DNA of 64,000 nucleotides. Source: an uncultured Alphaproteobacteria bacterium. Its GTDB lineage: Bacteria; Pseudomonadota; Alphaproteobacteria; UBA8366; GCA-2717185. This document shows positions 1-8,724 of the stretch, piece by piece. Below the pieces are notes generated by a model. That model saw only the letters and a program-made list of their open reading frames with translations. It had not been told where the DNA came from and ran no database searches. The stretch covers positions 1-64,000 of the forward strand of contig CALSRA010000013.1 in the NCBI GenBank assembly GCA_943788635.1, given 5' to 3'. Position 1 is the stretch's first letter. The number at the start of each line of letters is the position of its first letter. Both the position numbers and the translations under genes were made by a program.

Positions 1-736
1 GATCGGTACGGCGAAAGCACTGAAAGCCAAGCCGGATGGCTACACTTTCTCGATGAACCCGACATCGACAATGGCGAGCATCTTTACGCGGGCCATGCCC
101 TATGACGTGAATGCGGATGTGGAGCCCGTTGCCCGCATCGCCCGGTCCTGGCTTGCCCTTGCGGTGCACCCGGATCTGCCGATCAAGAATGTAAAAGAAT
201 TTGTGGCCTACGCGAAAGCCAACCGCATCTCCTATACCTCAACCGGCGTTGGCGGCATCACGCATATCTATATGGAGCTGTTCGCACAGGCGACCGGGAT
301 TGAAATGACCCACGTGCCGTATCGCGGCAGCAGCAAGGCGCTGAACGCCCTGCTTGGCGGTCACGTTCAGGCGCAGATCGATTCCAACCTGCTGCCCCAG
401 TTGCCGACCGGCGGCGTGCGCGGCATCGGATACGTCAATAACGAAAAATGGCCCGGCTTTACGCAACTTCCGACGCTGCACGAACAGGGTGTCGATATCC
501 CGCATATGAGCTAGTTCGGTTTCGTGACGCGCAAGGGCGTTCCGGCAGAAGCCGTCAACGGCATGGCGGCGGCGCTGGAGAAGGCGCTGGCCCGTGACGA
601 TGTGAAGGCACGATTGCTGAAGCTGGGGCTCTATCCCGGCTATCAGGGCCCCGAAGAATTTGCCGCCCAGATCAAGAAAGATCAGGGCTCGTTCAAGGCG
701 GTTCTGACCAAGCTTGGAGCGATCAAGGCAAAGTAA
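1..736 (+). pseudogene. tctC: TctC-family tricarboxylate-binding protein, 5' truncated by window edge, nonsense mutation
   Basis: This is the periplasmic substrate-binding component of a tripartite tricarboxylate transporter (TTT/Bug family). The frame is already open at base 2, so the signal peptide and N-terminus lie outside the window. The visible part reads through typical Bug-family segments (THVPYRGSSKALNALLGGHV, then a C-terminal helix region ending in AIKAK). A TAG at 512-514 interrupts it; the same frame continues at once with FGFVTRKGVPAEAV, so a single TGG-to-TAG change (Trp to stop) explains the break. tctB and tctA follow on the same strand in the usual order. The two halves together with the missing start fit the usual length of roughly 320 residues. 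It is either a real pseudogene or a sequencing error; the neighbouring lesions make either possible. Confidence 0.85.
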
Positions 737-820
737 GTTGCATGTGTGCAGGGCGGGAGGGCGCAACACAATGCTCTCCCGCCGTCATGCGCGCGTCTTG
801 CTGAGCATGCGAGGACTGTC

Positions 821-1291
821 ATGATCGGTACCAGATTGATCGCCATGTCCGGGGGGCTGAGCGCATTCTTCCTCGGTTTGGCATTGTTGGTGTATGTCAT
901 TCCGAATTTCGTGCCGGAACCCAGCTATTCCATGGGCGATGCGCCCGGACCGCAGGCATTCCCGCGTGTCCTGGCCTGGGGCTTTCTTATTCTGGGCGGC
1001 ATGGATGCGATTGCGGTCTGGTTGTCCTGCGAAGCGACGACCTGGCACAAACCTGAAGCCCTTGGTCGATTGGCGCTGGTTTCGGCGATCCTGCTGGCCG
1101 CGCTGCTGGCGACGCCGTATTTCGGCATGGTCCCGGTCGGTATTGCGATGATGATCACCGTGACCACCCTGGCATCCGGACAACGGCTTGCCCCCAGCCT
1201 GCTGACCGCCGTGCTGTTCGCGGGCGCTATCTATTTCATCTTCGTCGTGGTGGCAGGAATTCCGCTGCCCATGGGCGAGCTTTGGGACTGA
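821..1291 (+). CDS. tctB: TctB-family small membrane subunit of tripartite tricarboxylate transporter
   Basis: A 156-residue hydrophobic protein with about four predicted membrane helices, the size and topology of TctB, the small and poorly conserved membrane subunit that pairs with TctA. The frame is open from 746, but the segment 746-820 is not hydrophobic or TctB-like, so the ATG at 821 (MIGTRLIAMSGG) is preferred. It lies between the damaged tctC and tctA, four bases before tctA. It is the only intact member of the transporter. Identification rests on size, hydrophobicity and position more than on sequence motifs. Confidence 0.75.
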   Translation: MIGTRLIAMSGGLSAFFLGLALLVYVIPNFVPEPSYSMGDAPGPQAFPRVLAWGFLILGGMDAIAVWLSCEATTWHKPEALGRLALVSAILLAALLATPYFGMVPVGIAMMITVTTLASGQRLAPSLLTAVLFAGAIYFIFVVVAGIPLPMGELWD

Positions 1292-1295
1292 CCTG

Positions 1296-2802
1296 ATGGA
1301 TCATATCGCCCTCGTCCTGGAGCACCTTTCAAAAATAGAACTGCTCATCCTGCTGCCGCTCGCCGTCCTGGGCGGCATGGTCATTGGCGCCATCCCGGGG
1401 CTGACCTCCACCATGGCGGTGGGGGTGCTGCTGCCGTTCACCCTGTTCCTCGACCCGCTGACCGGTGTTCTGATCCTGGTGGGCATTGGCAAGGGATCGC
1501 TCTTCGGCGGCTCCATTTCCGTCATCCTGATGAATGTGCCCGGCACGCCGGCCGCGGCCTGCACCGTGATCGACGGCTATCCGCTGGCGCAAAAGGGACA
1601 GGCCGGCCGGGCGATCGAGACGGCGCTCTGGGCGTCCTTCATCGGCGACCTGATGTCGGTTGTGGCGCTTGTGCTGCTGGCCGGCTGGCTGGCGAGTTTC
1701 GGCCAGAAATTCGGCCCGAAAGAATTTTTCGCGCTCATCCTGCTGTCGCTGACCGTGATTACCGCTCTCTCGCAATCCGGCCTGTTACGCGGTATCTGCG
1801 GCGGCATGCTGGGCCTGCTGCTGGGCACGGTCGGTCTCGACCTGGTGAACGCGACGCCGCGCTTCGTCTTCGGGTCTGACAATCTGGCGGAGGGCATTCC
1901 GTTCCTGCCGCTCCTGATCGGTCTGTTCGCACTGCCGGACATCATTGAACACTATATGTCGAAGGCGCGTGATCTGAAGCCCCATGTGATCGACAAAACG
2001 CGCTATACCCGGGCGGATTTCCGCAAGACGCTGCCGACGATCCTGAAAGGCTCGGCCATCGGCATTACGATGGGGGCGATCCCGGGCATCGGTGCGACCG
2101 CCTCGACCTTCATTTCCTATGCCGAGGCGAAGCGCAGCTCACCCGACAGGGCCGAATTCGGGAAAGGCGCCCTGTCCGGCGTGGCGGCGGCGGAAAGCGC
2201 CAATTCCGGCACCAAGGCGGCGACCCTGATACCCTTGCTGGCTTTGGGCGTGCCTGGCGATGTGATCACCGCCATTCTGCTGGGCGCATTTTATTTCCAC
2301 GGGCTGACACCGGGGGCCGCTGCTGTTTCAGCAAAAACCTGCCCTTTATCCATGCTCTCTATATCGCGCTGTTCGTATCGGGTTTTTGCATTCTGATCTT
2401 CGGCTATGCCCTGAAACGCTGGATGACCCTGATCGCGTCGGTCCCGCGTGACCTGCTGTATCCGCCGATTGTCTTCCTGACGATTATCGGGGCCTACGCG
2501 CTGTCGAACACGATGTTCGCGGTCTACACGATGTTTGCCTTCGGGGTGATGGGCATCCTCCTGCGGCGGGCTGCGCATCCCGGCGCCGACGGTGTTGATC
2601 GGCTTTGTCCTGTCCGAGCTGCTGGAAGACAGCCTGCGCCAGGCGCTGCTGATATCGCGGGGCGATGTCGCCGACCTGTTTCCAGAGCCCGCTGGCGCTG
2701 GGCCTGCATGCGGCCACGGTTATCGTGGTCACAACGGTTGCCTACCGCGCCATTCGCCGCTCGCGTTTCGGCAAGGTCGGATCCGCCGAAGCCCAGGAAT
2801 AG
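1296..2802 (+). pseudogene. tctA: TctA-family large membrane subunit, four single-base frameshifts
   Basis: TctA is the roughly 500-residue, 12-helix permease of tripartite tricarboxylate transporters. The first 340 codons are intact and carry the conserved family segments (AIPGLTSTMAVGVLLPFT, then AIPGIGATASTFISYAEA). The frame then breaks repeatedly. Removing one base from each of four short runs (G at 2312-2316, A at 2333-2337, G at 2568-2570, T at 2679-2681) restores an uninterrupted TctA C-terminus ending in GSAEAQE with TAG at 2800-2802. The corrected gene is exactly 501 codons, the family length, which makes the reconstruction convincing. All four lesions are +1 homopolymer insertions, so sequencing error is a serious alternative to decay. 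Confidence 0.9.
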
Positions 2803-2952
2803 CCCCGAAGCTATCAAGCCGACCGGTTGGCAGTGCGGCTGCACAAACCCGTTGCGGCCCGGGTGACGGAATGCCAAACCATCGGACCCGTCGCGCGAGA
2901 GAGACGCCTGCCCGAAGGCGCGACGGGATGGATTGATGAGGAAGGATGCAGC

Positions 2953-3579
2953 ATGAAACTGTTCTGGGGATCGACATCGCCTTATGTGCGCAAGGTTGTG
3001 GTTGCCGCCGAGGAATGCGGCCTGACAGGCCGGATCGAGCTGGTCGAGGTGTTTCCATGGGATGCGGACACGACATACGGCGGCGTCAATCCGGTGGGCA
3101 AGGTTCCGGCCCCTAATAACCGATGGCGGCCAGACGCTCTATGACAGCCCGGTCATTGTTGAATACCTCGACACGCTGCATGACGGCCGCAAGCTTGTTC
3201 CGCCAACCGGCGACGCGCGGTTCGAGGCGATGCGAATCGCGGCCCTTGGCGACGGCATGATGGACGCGGTGATCCTGCTCTATAGCGAGTTGGAACGGCG
3301 GCCGAAGGAATTGCACTGGGATTTCTGGGACAACCGGATGCGCAACACGGTCAACCGTTCGCTCGATGCGCTGGACGGCGATGCCGGATCGTTCAATCCC
3401 GACCAGCCTGATATCGCACAGATCACGGCGGGGTGTCGGCGTCGGCTGGCTTGAGTTCCGCCAGGCAATCCTGGGGATCGACTGGCGCGCCGGGCGCCCG
3501 ACCACTGGCGGCGTGGTTCGATAGATTCAACCAGCGCCCGTCCATGACCGGGTCCGTGCCAAAACCGCCCGTGCGGTAA
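2953..3579 (+). pseudogene. Glutathione S-transferase family protein, three frameshifts
   Basis: The N-terminus (MKLFWGSTSPYVRKVVVAAE) is a thioredoxin-fold GST domain with the Ser of the SPYVRKV active-site turn; the C-terminal helical domain follows. The frame breaks at C 3110-3113, at G 3430-3433 and near 3504. Removing one base at each place gives a continuous 207-residue protein passing through GKVPALITDGGQTLYDSPVI and AAWFDRFNQRPSM and ending with TAA at 3577-3579, the normal size for a bacterial GST. The ATG at 2953 has GGAAGG a few bases upstream. Substrate is not predictable. It follows the tctCBA remnant but has no obvious functional link to it. Confidence 0.85.
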
Positions 3580-3723
3580 GGCCGTCGGGGGAAGCCGGCG
3601 AAGTTCAATGCATGGATAAAAATACCTTCACTATTCCGTTAACCATCACAGCGATGCCCGAGCTGTTCATGCATGGTGGTCGGCGTTGGAGGAGCATAAC
3701 GTTCGTTTGTGAAGGGCATCAGC

Positions 3724-4500
3724 ATGATGAATTGTAAAAAGGTGGTGGCAGGATTGATTCTTGGCCTTGCCGCGACGTCATTGACGGCGACGGCGGCTTT
3801 CTCTGTCCCGCTGGACATCGTCAATCACTCGTTTGAAGACGACGCGAATACATTCAACGAGTTTTTCTTTGGCAACCCGACCGGGTGGGGACCTCATCGA
3901 TACCGGTGGAATCATCGGCGGCGGGCGACCTGCAGGGTACCTTGACCGTTACCGGCGGAAATTACTTCGGCGGGACGGCACCTGACGGTGACAATGTCGC
4001 CCTCATCTTTTTAAGTGGTGACGTGGGGCACGACCGAAGTCGGCCTGGGCCAGACATTATCGTCAACCCTCACCGCCAACACCGACTACACCCTGTCGGT
4101 AGATGTTGGCAATATCAATTCCGGCGACGCCACGAATGGCACGTTCTTCGACCCTCAGCGGGTTTCCCGGCTATCGCATCGAATTGCTGGCCGGGGGCGT
4201 GCTCCTGGCAGAGGACTTTGAACTGACGGACTCCCCCATCGGCGAAGGCGAATTCGCGCTGCGGGAACTGACCTTCTCCACGGGTGCCGCGCCGGCACTC
4301 CTGGGCCAGGACCTGGAGATACGCCTCTTTAATCTGAACCTCGCGGATGCGAATTTTTCGGGCGCCGATCTGGAAGTTGATTTTGACAACGTACGGCTCG
4401 ACGCGTCGTCCAATCTTGAAATCCCTGAACCTGGCGCACTGGCCCTGTTCGGCCTTGGACTCGCGGGGCTTTGCCTTGCGCGCCGCCGCAGGGCGGGGCC
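3724..4500 (+). pseudogene. PEP-CTERM sorting-domain protein, three frameshifts
   Basis: A secreted protein destined for exosortase processing. The start (MMNCKKVVAGLILGLAATSL) is a signal peptide ending near AFS. The C-terminus has the diagnostic tripartite signal: PEP motif (IPEPGALALF), a hydrophobic helix (FGLGLAGLCLA) and an arginine cluster (RRRR). The middle resembles the Thr/Asp/Gly-rich beta-sandwich seen in such exported proteins. One base is missing from G 3887-3890, and one is extra at G 4025-4028 and at C 4152-4154; correcting these restores one frame. The natural stop after the arginine cluster is not visible, and the frame runs on into the next remnant. Such proteins need an exosortase, and none is encoded in this window. 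Confidence 0.8.
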
Positions 4501-4509
4501 GACAGTAAA

Positions 4510-4690
4510 CCGGATAATTCTGAGGGAGCAGAAGCGCGGGCGGCCCAACTGGGCGAAGGGCGACGCGGAAGCCGCCACCGCCCTCGTCGACCGCCGCATG
4601 ATCCGCGCGCTCACCCTGTACGGCACGGCCGCCGAATGCCGCGACCGGCTGGCGGAATACCGCGACGCTGGGCGCAGTGTCACCCAAATT
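4510..4690 (+). pseudogene. C-terminal fragment of a luciferase-like (LLM) monooxygenase
   Basis: About 60 codons in the same frame as the preceding PEP-CTERM tail read ALVDRRMIRALTLYGTAAEC and RLAEYRDAG, which resembles the end of F420- or FMN-dependent LLM-class oxidoreductases, where the protein finishes with a decarboxylation or reductase helix of this kind. There is no start codon, flavin-binding N-terminus or ribosome site. After about 4690 the frame loses family resemblance and stops at 4765. It looks like a remnant left by a deletion that joined it to the PEP-CTERM gene. Assignment is by pattern recognition only. Confidence 0.5.
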
Positions 4691-4775
4691 CGAAACACGG
4701 TGACAGTACACCATTATGTTTCGCCTCTAAAATTACGCACTTTCACCGTAGCCCCATGCCGATAGGGCTGAGGCA

Positions 4776-4804
4776 TTGACTTTTAACCCTTAATAGTATG
4801 TTAT
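4776..4804 (+). promoter_or_regulatory. Candidate sigma-70 promoter for the terminase-like gene
   Basis: TTGACT at 4776-4781 and TGTTAT at 4799-4804 are separated by 17 bases, with a strong ribosome site (GGGGAGGACAGG) just before the ATG at 4837. Prediction only. Confidence 0.4.
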
Positions 4805-4836
4805 TCCTGTTTTCTCTTTTCGGGGAGGACAGGGAT

Positions 4837-5372
4837 ATGAACAAGCCCAACGAGCGGCATGAACGGTTCTGCCGGGAATATGTCCGCCGGCCCGTGGGCA
4901 GTGCGGCGGCGCTGGCGGCGGGGTATTCTGAAGATAATGCGGCGGGCGCAGGCCTGCCGATTGTTGGCGCGGGCCCGATATTCAGGTGCGGATCGCCGAG
5001 TTGCGCGACGAGGTTGCCGCCCGGCAATGCGGGGGATGTGAGCGCGGTGCTGGCGCGGCTGCAGGTCATTTATGAACTTGCTATCGAGCAGAACCAGTTC
5101 AGTACCGCCCTGCGCGCCGTGGCGTTGCAGTTGCGGGTGTCCGGGATGGTGCCCGAAGGGCGCGGCGGCACGCGGCGGGCCGGGCCGGATTACGGGGGCG
5201 ATGCTCTCGGAAATCGCCGGCATGGCCGATCTGGCGCCACCGGCGACGGAACCTGTTGCGGCGCCCGATGGATCGCGGCCGGAACCCTGGCGCGGGAGCG
5301 CAAGCGTTAGCGGCAGGGCAAGCGTCAGAGCATCCGGGGGTCGGCGGCGGAAATGCCAAGGAATGCCAATAA
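4837..5372 (+). pseudogene. Phage terminase small subunit (Terminase_2 type), multiple frameshifts
   Basis: The N-terminus (NKPNERHERFCREYV, then AALAAGYSEDNAA) is the DNA-binding helix region typical of terminase small subunits, which recognise phage packaging sites and hand DNA to the large subunit. Frames then alternate. Extra Gs at 4944-4946, 4971-4973 and 5031-5035, plus two more shifts near 5190 and 5340, account for a continuous reading (ACRLLARPDIQVRIAELRDE, IEQNQFSTALRAVALQL, MLSEIAGMADLAPP) ending in GGNAKECQ with TAA at 5370-5372. A net of five insertions makes the span a multiple of three, 178 residues. No large terminase or other phage gene is nearby; it is an isolated prophage remnant cut off by the IS66 element. 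Confidence 0.7.
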
Positions 5373-5396
5373 AAGCCAATCAAACACACATAAAGC

Positions 5397-5421
5397 GTAA
5401 GCGTTTGGTGAACCCGCCCTA
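5397..5421 (+). repeat. IS66 left terminal inverted repeat
   Basis: Begins GTAAGCGTTTGGTGAACC and ends CGCCCTA; pairs with 7863-7887 at 17 of 25 positions. Confidence 0.8.
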
Positions 5422-5467
5422 TTTGACCGCGTCATTATCTGCGACAGTTCCCGCCTGATGGAGGGCG

Positions 5468-5497
5468 TTGGTGTCCACTATCGATGGTGGACACCAA
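5468..5497. repeat. 11-bp perfect inverted repeat in the IS66 leader
   Basis: TTGGTGTCCAC (5468-5478) and its exact reverse complement (5487-5497) flank an 8-base loop, 12 bases before the tnpA ATG. In RNA it would form a stable hairpin close to the ribosome site; in DNA it could be a protein-binding palindrome. Either could limit transposase synthesis, but that is inference. Confidence 0.7.
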
Positions 5498-5509
5498 GTG
5501 GGTTTAAGG

Positions 5510-5905
5510 ATGCCAAAGAATCGACGCGTGCGGCGGTTGTGGGAAGACGAAGAGAAGATACGGATCGTGGCGCAGACGCGAGTTCCGGGGGTATCGGTTT
5601 CACAGGTGGCGCGTCGCTATGACGTGAACGCAAATCTGATATTCAAATGGCTGCGTGATCCGCGTTTCAATCCGCTGCCAGTCGAAGACGCCACCCCATC
5701 ATTTCTTCCAGTCGAGGTGGTCGCCGAACCGCTCGTCCTTGGTCCTCCCGTCATCGACGCGCCGGTTGTCGGTGCCCCTGTCAATGAGGTTGGGGTGTCG
5801 GGATCGCAGATCGAGATTGTCTCGCCGTCTGGACATCGCATCAGCGTCAGCGGCGCCTATGACCCCGAGGCGCTGTGCCGTCTTGTGCGGGGGTTGGGTT
5901 CTTGA
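5510..5905 (+). CDS. tnpA: IS66 accessory protein TnpA (helix-turn-helix)
   Basis: A 131-residue protein needed for IS66-type transposition. Residues 5-60 form a transposase_8-type helix-turn-helix ([16 protein letters not shown], then [20 protein letters not shown]). The C-terminus carries the conserved [13 protein letters not shown]-type segment and ends in CRLVRGLGS. The frame is open from a TTG at 5468, but that start would fall inside the leader hairpin; the ATG at 5510 ([11 protein letters not shown]) gives the family length. The stop overlaps the tnpB start by four bases, indicating translational coupling. Confidence 0.85.
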   Translation: MPKNRRVRRLWEDEEKIRIVAQTRVPGVSVSQVARRYDVNANLIFKWLRDPRFNPLPVEDATPSFLPVEVVAEPLVLGPPVIDAPVVGAPVNEVGVSGSQIEIVSPSGHRISVSGAYDPEALCRLVRGLGS

Positions 5906-6249
5906 TTCCCGTTCCAAGCAACACGCGGGTCTGGCTGGCGGCTGGCGTGACGGACATGCGGCGGGGTTTTAATACGCTGGCGGCGCAAGCTGAGGCGTCG
6001 TTGTCGGAAGACCCGTACTCCGGCCACCTGTTCGTGTTCCGGGGTCGGCGTGGCGATCTATTAAAGATCATCTGGTGGGACCAACAAGGAGCCTGCCTGT
6101 TCTCCAAACGTCTGGAGCGGGGGCGCTTCGTGTGGCCGGTGGCGAAAGACGGCAAGGTGTCGATGTCACCGGCACAACTCTCAATGCTTCTTGAAGGGAT
6201 CGACTGGCGCATGCCGCAACGAACGTGGCGACCGCTGACGGTTGGGTAA
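5902..6249 (+). CDS. tnpB: IS66 accessory protein TnpB
   Basis: A 115-residue IS66 Orf2 protein, normal length. The family signature is clear: [20 protein letters not shown] near the N-terminus, then [19 protein letters not shown] and [14 protein letters not shown] at the end. The likely start is TTG at 5902 ([11 protein letters not shown]), which overlaps the tnpA stop; this overlap and start type are common in IS66 elements. Its biochemical role in transposition is not established, but the family requires it together with TnpA and TnpC. Confidence 0.9.
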   Translation: MIPVPSNTRVWLAAGVTDMRRGFNTLAAQAEASLSEDPYSGHLFVFRGRRGDLLKIIWWDQQGACLFSKRLERGRFVWPVAKDGKVSMSPAQLSMLLEGIDWRMPQRTWRPLTVG

Positions 6250-6321
6250 AATCGTTTCACAGCAAAGGTTTGCCAATCCTTGGGGATTCCTATGGACGGT
6301 GGCGTCTGATAGATTACTGGC

Positions 6322-7842
6322 ATGCTCGACAACGCCAAGAACCTCCCGAATGACGCTGCCGCCCTGAAGGGTTTGGTTACGACATTGGCGTCGGAGTTGA
6401 AGTCTCGCGACATTCTGATCGAGAAGCTCAAACATCAATTAGCCGGGATGCGTCAACATCGCTTCGGGTCCCGTTCCGAGGCCCTGGATCAACTGACGTT
6501 GACGCTGGAAGACGAAGAGATTGCCGCAGCCGCGCAAGAACCCGCGCCAGACGACGCCAATACCGATCAAGCCGCAACGCCGCCAAAGGGCAAACCCAAG
6601 CGTAAACCGCTGCCCGGTCATCTCCCGCGCAACGAGACTACACTGTCGCCGGGCGACGCCTGTGGGCACTGTGGCGGCAAACTAAAAACGCTTGGCGACG
6701 ATGTCACCGAGGAATTGGAATATGTCCCCGGACGTTTTGTGGTGAACCGGATAGTCCGCCCCCGCATGGCCTGCACCTGCTGCGAGACGTTCCATCAGGC
6801 GGCCCTGCCGTCGCGGCCGATTGAGCGCGGGCGTCCCGGCCCCGGTCTGCTCGCCCATATTCTGGTAAATAAATACGCCGATCATTCGCCTTTGTACCGG
6901 CAAAGTCAGATATTCGAGCGCGAGGGTATCGACCTGGATCGCTCCACCCTGGCCGACTGGGTTGGTAAATCCACGGCCCTGCTGGAACCTTTGGCGGACG
7001 CCATCGCGCGCCATGTCCTGAAAGGACAGGCTCTCTTCGCCGATGACACGCCGGTAAAGTTGCTGGCTCCAGGTTTCGGCAAAACCAGGACAGCCCGACT
7101 TTGGGCCTATGTCCGCGACGAACGTCCCTGGGCCGGAGAGGCGCATCCCGCCACGTGGTATCAATTCTCGCCCGACAGGAAGGGCGTTCGTCCGCGTGAA
7201 CATCTGGCTGCCTACGAGGGCTTCATGCACGCGGATGGTTATGCGGGCTTCAATGACCTGTACCGCACGGGCAAAGTGACGGAGGTCGCCTGCATGGCCC
7301 ATATCCGGCGCAAGTTCGTCGATATCCACAAATCTCAGGGATCGGCGATTGCTGATGAGGCCATAAAACGGATCGCCCAACTCTATGCCGTCGAGAAAGC
7401 GGCGCGCGGTTCACCGCCGGATGAACGGCGGCGGCTAAGGCAGGAAAAGGCAAAGCCTGTTCTCGACGACCTGGAAGCATGGCTGCATGCCCAACTGACC
7501 AGGATATCCGGCAAATCGCCCCTTGCCGGAGCCATTCGCTATGCCCTGACACGAATGAAACGGCTTCGGCCGTATCTGGAACATGGCTTCCTGGAATTGG
7601 ACAACAACACCGCAGAAAGAAGCATGCGGGCTATCGCCCTGGGCCGGAAGAATTATCTCTTCATGGGCTCCGAAGGCGGCGGCAGATCAGCCGCAATTGC
7701 CTATACGCTGATCGAGACCGCGAAGCTCAATGGCGTCGACCCGCAGGCATGGCTCACCGACACGCTCGGCCGCATCGCAGATCACAAGATCACCCGCATC
7801 AACGAGCTCCTGCCCTGGCGTTACGCTGAAGCCTCAGCGTAA
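6322..7842 (+). CDS. tnpC: IS66-family DDE transposase TnpC
   Basis: The 506-residue catalytic transposase. In order: an N-terminal coiled coil/leucine-rich helix ([20 protein letters not shown]), the QHRFGSRSE segment, a Cys4 zinc-binding domain (CGHCGG at about 112 and CTCCET at about 152), and the DDE catalytic domain ([11 protein letters not shown], then [13 protein letters not shown], then [19 protein letters not shown]). The last part is the conserved IS66 C-terminal domain. No frameshift is present, in contrast to all genes to its left. It should be able to move if tnpA and tnpB are expressed. Confidence 0.93.
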   Translation: MLDNAKNLPNDAAALKGLVTTLASELKSRDILIEKLKHQLAGMRQHRFGSRSEALDQLTLTLEDEEIAAAAQEPAPDDANTDQAATPPKGKPKRKPLPGHLPRNETTLSPGDACGHCGGKLKTLGDDVTEELEYVPGRFVVNRIVRPRMACTCCETFHQAALPSRPIERGRPGPGLLAHILVNKYADHSPLYRQSQIFEREGIDLDRSTLADWVGKSTALLEPLADAIARHVLKGQALFADDTPVKLLAPGFGKTRTARLWAYVRDERPWAGEAHPATWYQFSPDRKGVRPREHLAAYEGFMHADGYAGFNDLYRTGKVTEVACMAHIRRKFVDIHKSQGSAIADEAIKRIAQLYAVEKAARGSPPDERRRLRQEKAKPVLDDLEAWLHAQLTRISGKSPLAGAIRYALTRMKRLRPYLEHGFLELDNNTAERSMRAIALGRKNYLFMGSEGGGRSAAIAYTLIETAKLNGVDPQAWLTDTLGRIADHKITRINELLPWRYAEASA

Positions 7843-7862
7843 CAGGGCCATCCGTCGCGCGG

Positions 7863-7887
7863 TAGGGCGGAATGCCCGGACGGTAAC
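7863..7887 (-). repeat. IS66 right terminal inverted repeat
   Basis: Read on the minus strand it starts GTTACCGTCCGGG and ends CGCCCTA, matching the left end at 17 of 25 positions. It marks the right edge of the element. The 151 bases from here to 8038 hold no gene that I can recognise. Confidence 0.75.
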
Positions 7888-8038
7888 AAACAAGCTGAAT
7901 TCAGGCAATGAAAACAGCCGGACCGTGCCGAACAAGAGTACCGGAGGCAAATACAAAGCTAAGTTTCGTTGCCGCAGCGGTGCGATGTTACGATAATAAG
8001 CTCAATCGAAATTTGTATCCGGGAGGTGGCGTTACATC

Positions 8039-8674
8039 ATGATCCATGAACTTAGAATTTATACGTGTTTTCCAGGGAAGACAGCTGAATTCCTGAATAT
8101 GGTAGAAACCGTGGGGAAGCCAATTCGAGGCGATAATTACGGCAAGAACCTGGGTTATTGGACCAGCGAGTTTGGTGAGCTCAATCAGGTTTATCATATG
8201 TGGGAGTATGACGATCTGGCGCATCGCGCTAAGGTCCGGGGCGAATTAGGCGCAATGGAAGCATGGCGCAACGATTATGTCGCCAAGGTCCGTCCCCTTA
8301 TCCAGCGACAGGATGTCAAATTGCTGCATCCGCAAGTTCCGGTAAAAGCACCTGCGGGAACGGGGCATATCTATGAGTTGCGTCAGTATCAGATCCAGAC
8401 AGGGCACGCCGCCGAATGGCTCGGCCATTTCGGAGATATTATGCCTGTTCGGCAAAAGTATTCGCCGAATGTTTGTTTCTGGGCGTCAGAGGTCCCGCAA
8501 CCTAACAACGTTCTGCATATGTGGGTATATAACAACCTGAATGAACGCGCTGAGGCCCGAGCGAAAGTGGATCAGGACGAGGACTGGGCAAAATTCCGCG
8601 CAAAATCCGCCCATCTGATTTTGAATATGAACTCTATCATTTTGATGCCGGCGACCGTATCCGCGATGCGCTGA
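8039..8674 (+). CDS. NIPSNAP family protein with two tandem domains
   Basis: A 211-residue protein made of two dimeric alpha/beta-barrel NIPSNAP modules: residues 1-100 begin HELRIYTCFPGKTAEF and residues 110-211 begin YELRQYQIQTGHAAEW. Each ends with a conserved W/F-rich strand (VYHMWEYDDLAHRAK and VLHMWVYNNLNERAEA). Bacterial members are usually found among catabolic oxidoreductase and CoA-transferase genes; their activity is not defined. A GGGAGG lies 12 bases before the ATG, a long but usable spacing. It faces a convergent CoA-transferase gene. No catalytic residues can be named. Confidence 0.85.
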   Translation: MIHELRIYTCFPGKTAEFLNMVETVGKPIRGDNYGKNLGYWTSEFGELNQVYHMWEYDDLAHRAKVRGELGAMEAWRNDYVAKVRPLIQRQDVKLLHPQVPVKAPAGTGHIYELRQYQIQTGHAAEWLGHFGDIMPVRQKYSPNVCFWASEVPQPNNVLHMWVYNNLNERAEARAKVDQDEDWAKFRAKSAHLILNMNSIILMPATVSAMR

Positions 8675-8724
8675 TCAGCTTCCAACAATTTCACCGCTAA
8701 CCAGGGTATCTTAGATTACCCCGG

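Larger units (their letters stand above)
5397..7887 (+). mobile_element. Complete IS66-family insertion sequence (2,491 bp)
   Basis: The element contains the three IS66 genes tnpA, tnpB and tnpC in the canonical order, all intact. The ends are imperfect terminal inverted repeats starting with GTAA: left 5397-5421 and right 7863-7887 match at 17 of 25 positions when one is reversed. IS66 elements normally create an 8-bp target duplication. Here the flanks are CATAAAGC on the left and AAACAAGC on the right, which are not a duplication. Size and gene content are standard for the family. It separates the damaged, GC-rich left part of the window from the intact right part. Confidence 0.9.

Noticed and set aside
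2592-2936. Separate small genes between tctA and the GST
   Set aside because: These frames are explained by the frameshifted tctA C-terminus; their sequence matches TctA once single bases are removed.
4115-4714. 199-codon minus-strand frame across the PEP-CTERM region
   Set aside because: The plus strand has an unmistakable sorting signal and the opposite frame shows only low-complexity Arg-rich text.
5847-7380. Several 190-230 codon minus-strand frames inside the IS66 element
   Set aside because: They are antisense to tnpB and tnpC, whose families are certain, and have no domain content.
4837-7887. Prophage region around the terminase small subunit
   Set aside because: Only the small subunit remains; no large terminase, portal, capsid, integrase or attachment site was seen, so only an isolated remnant is reported.
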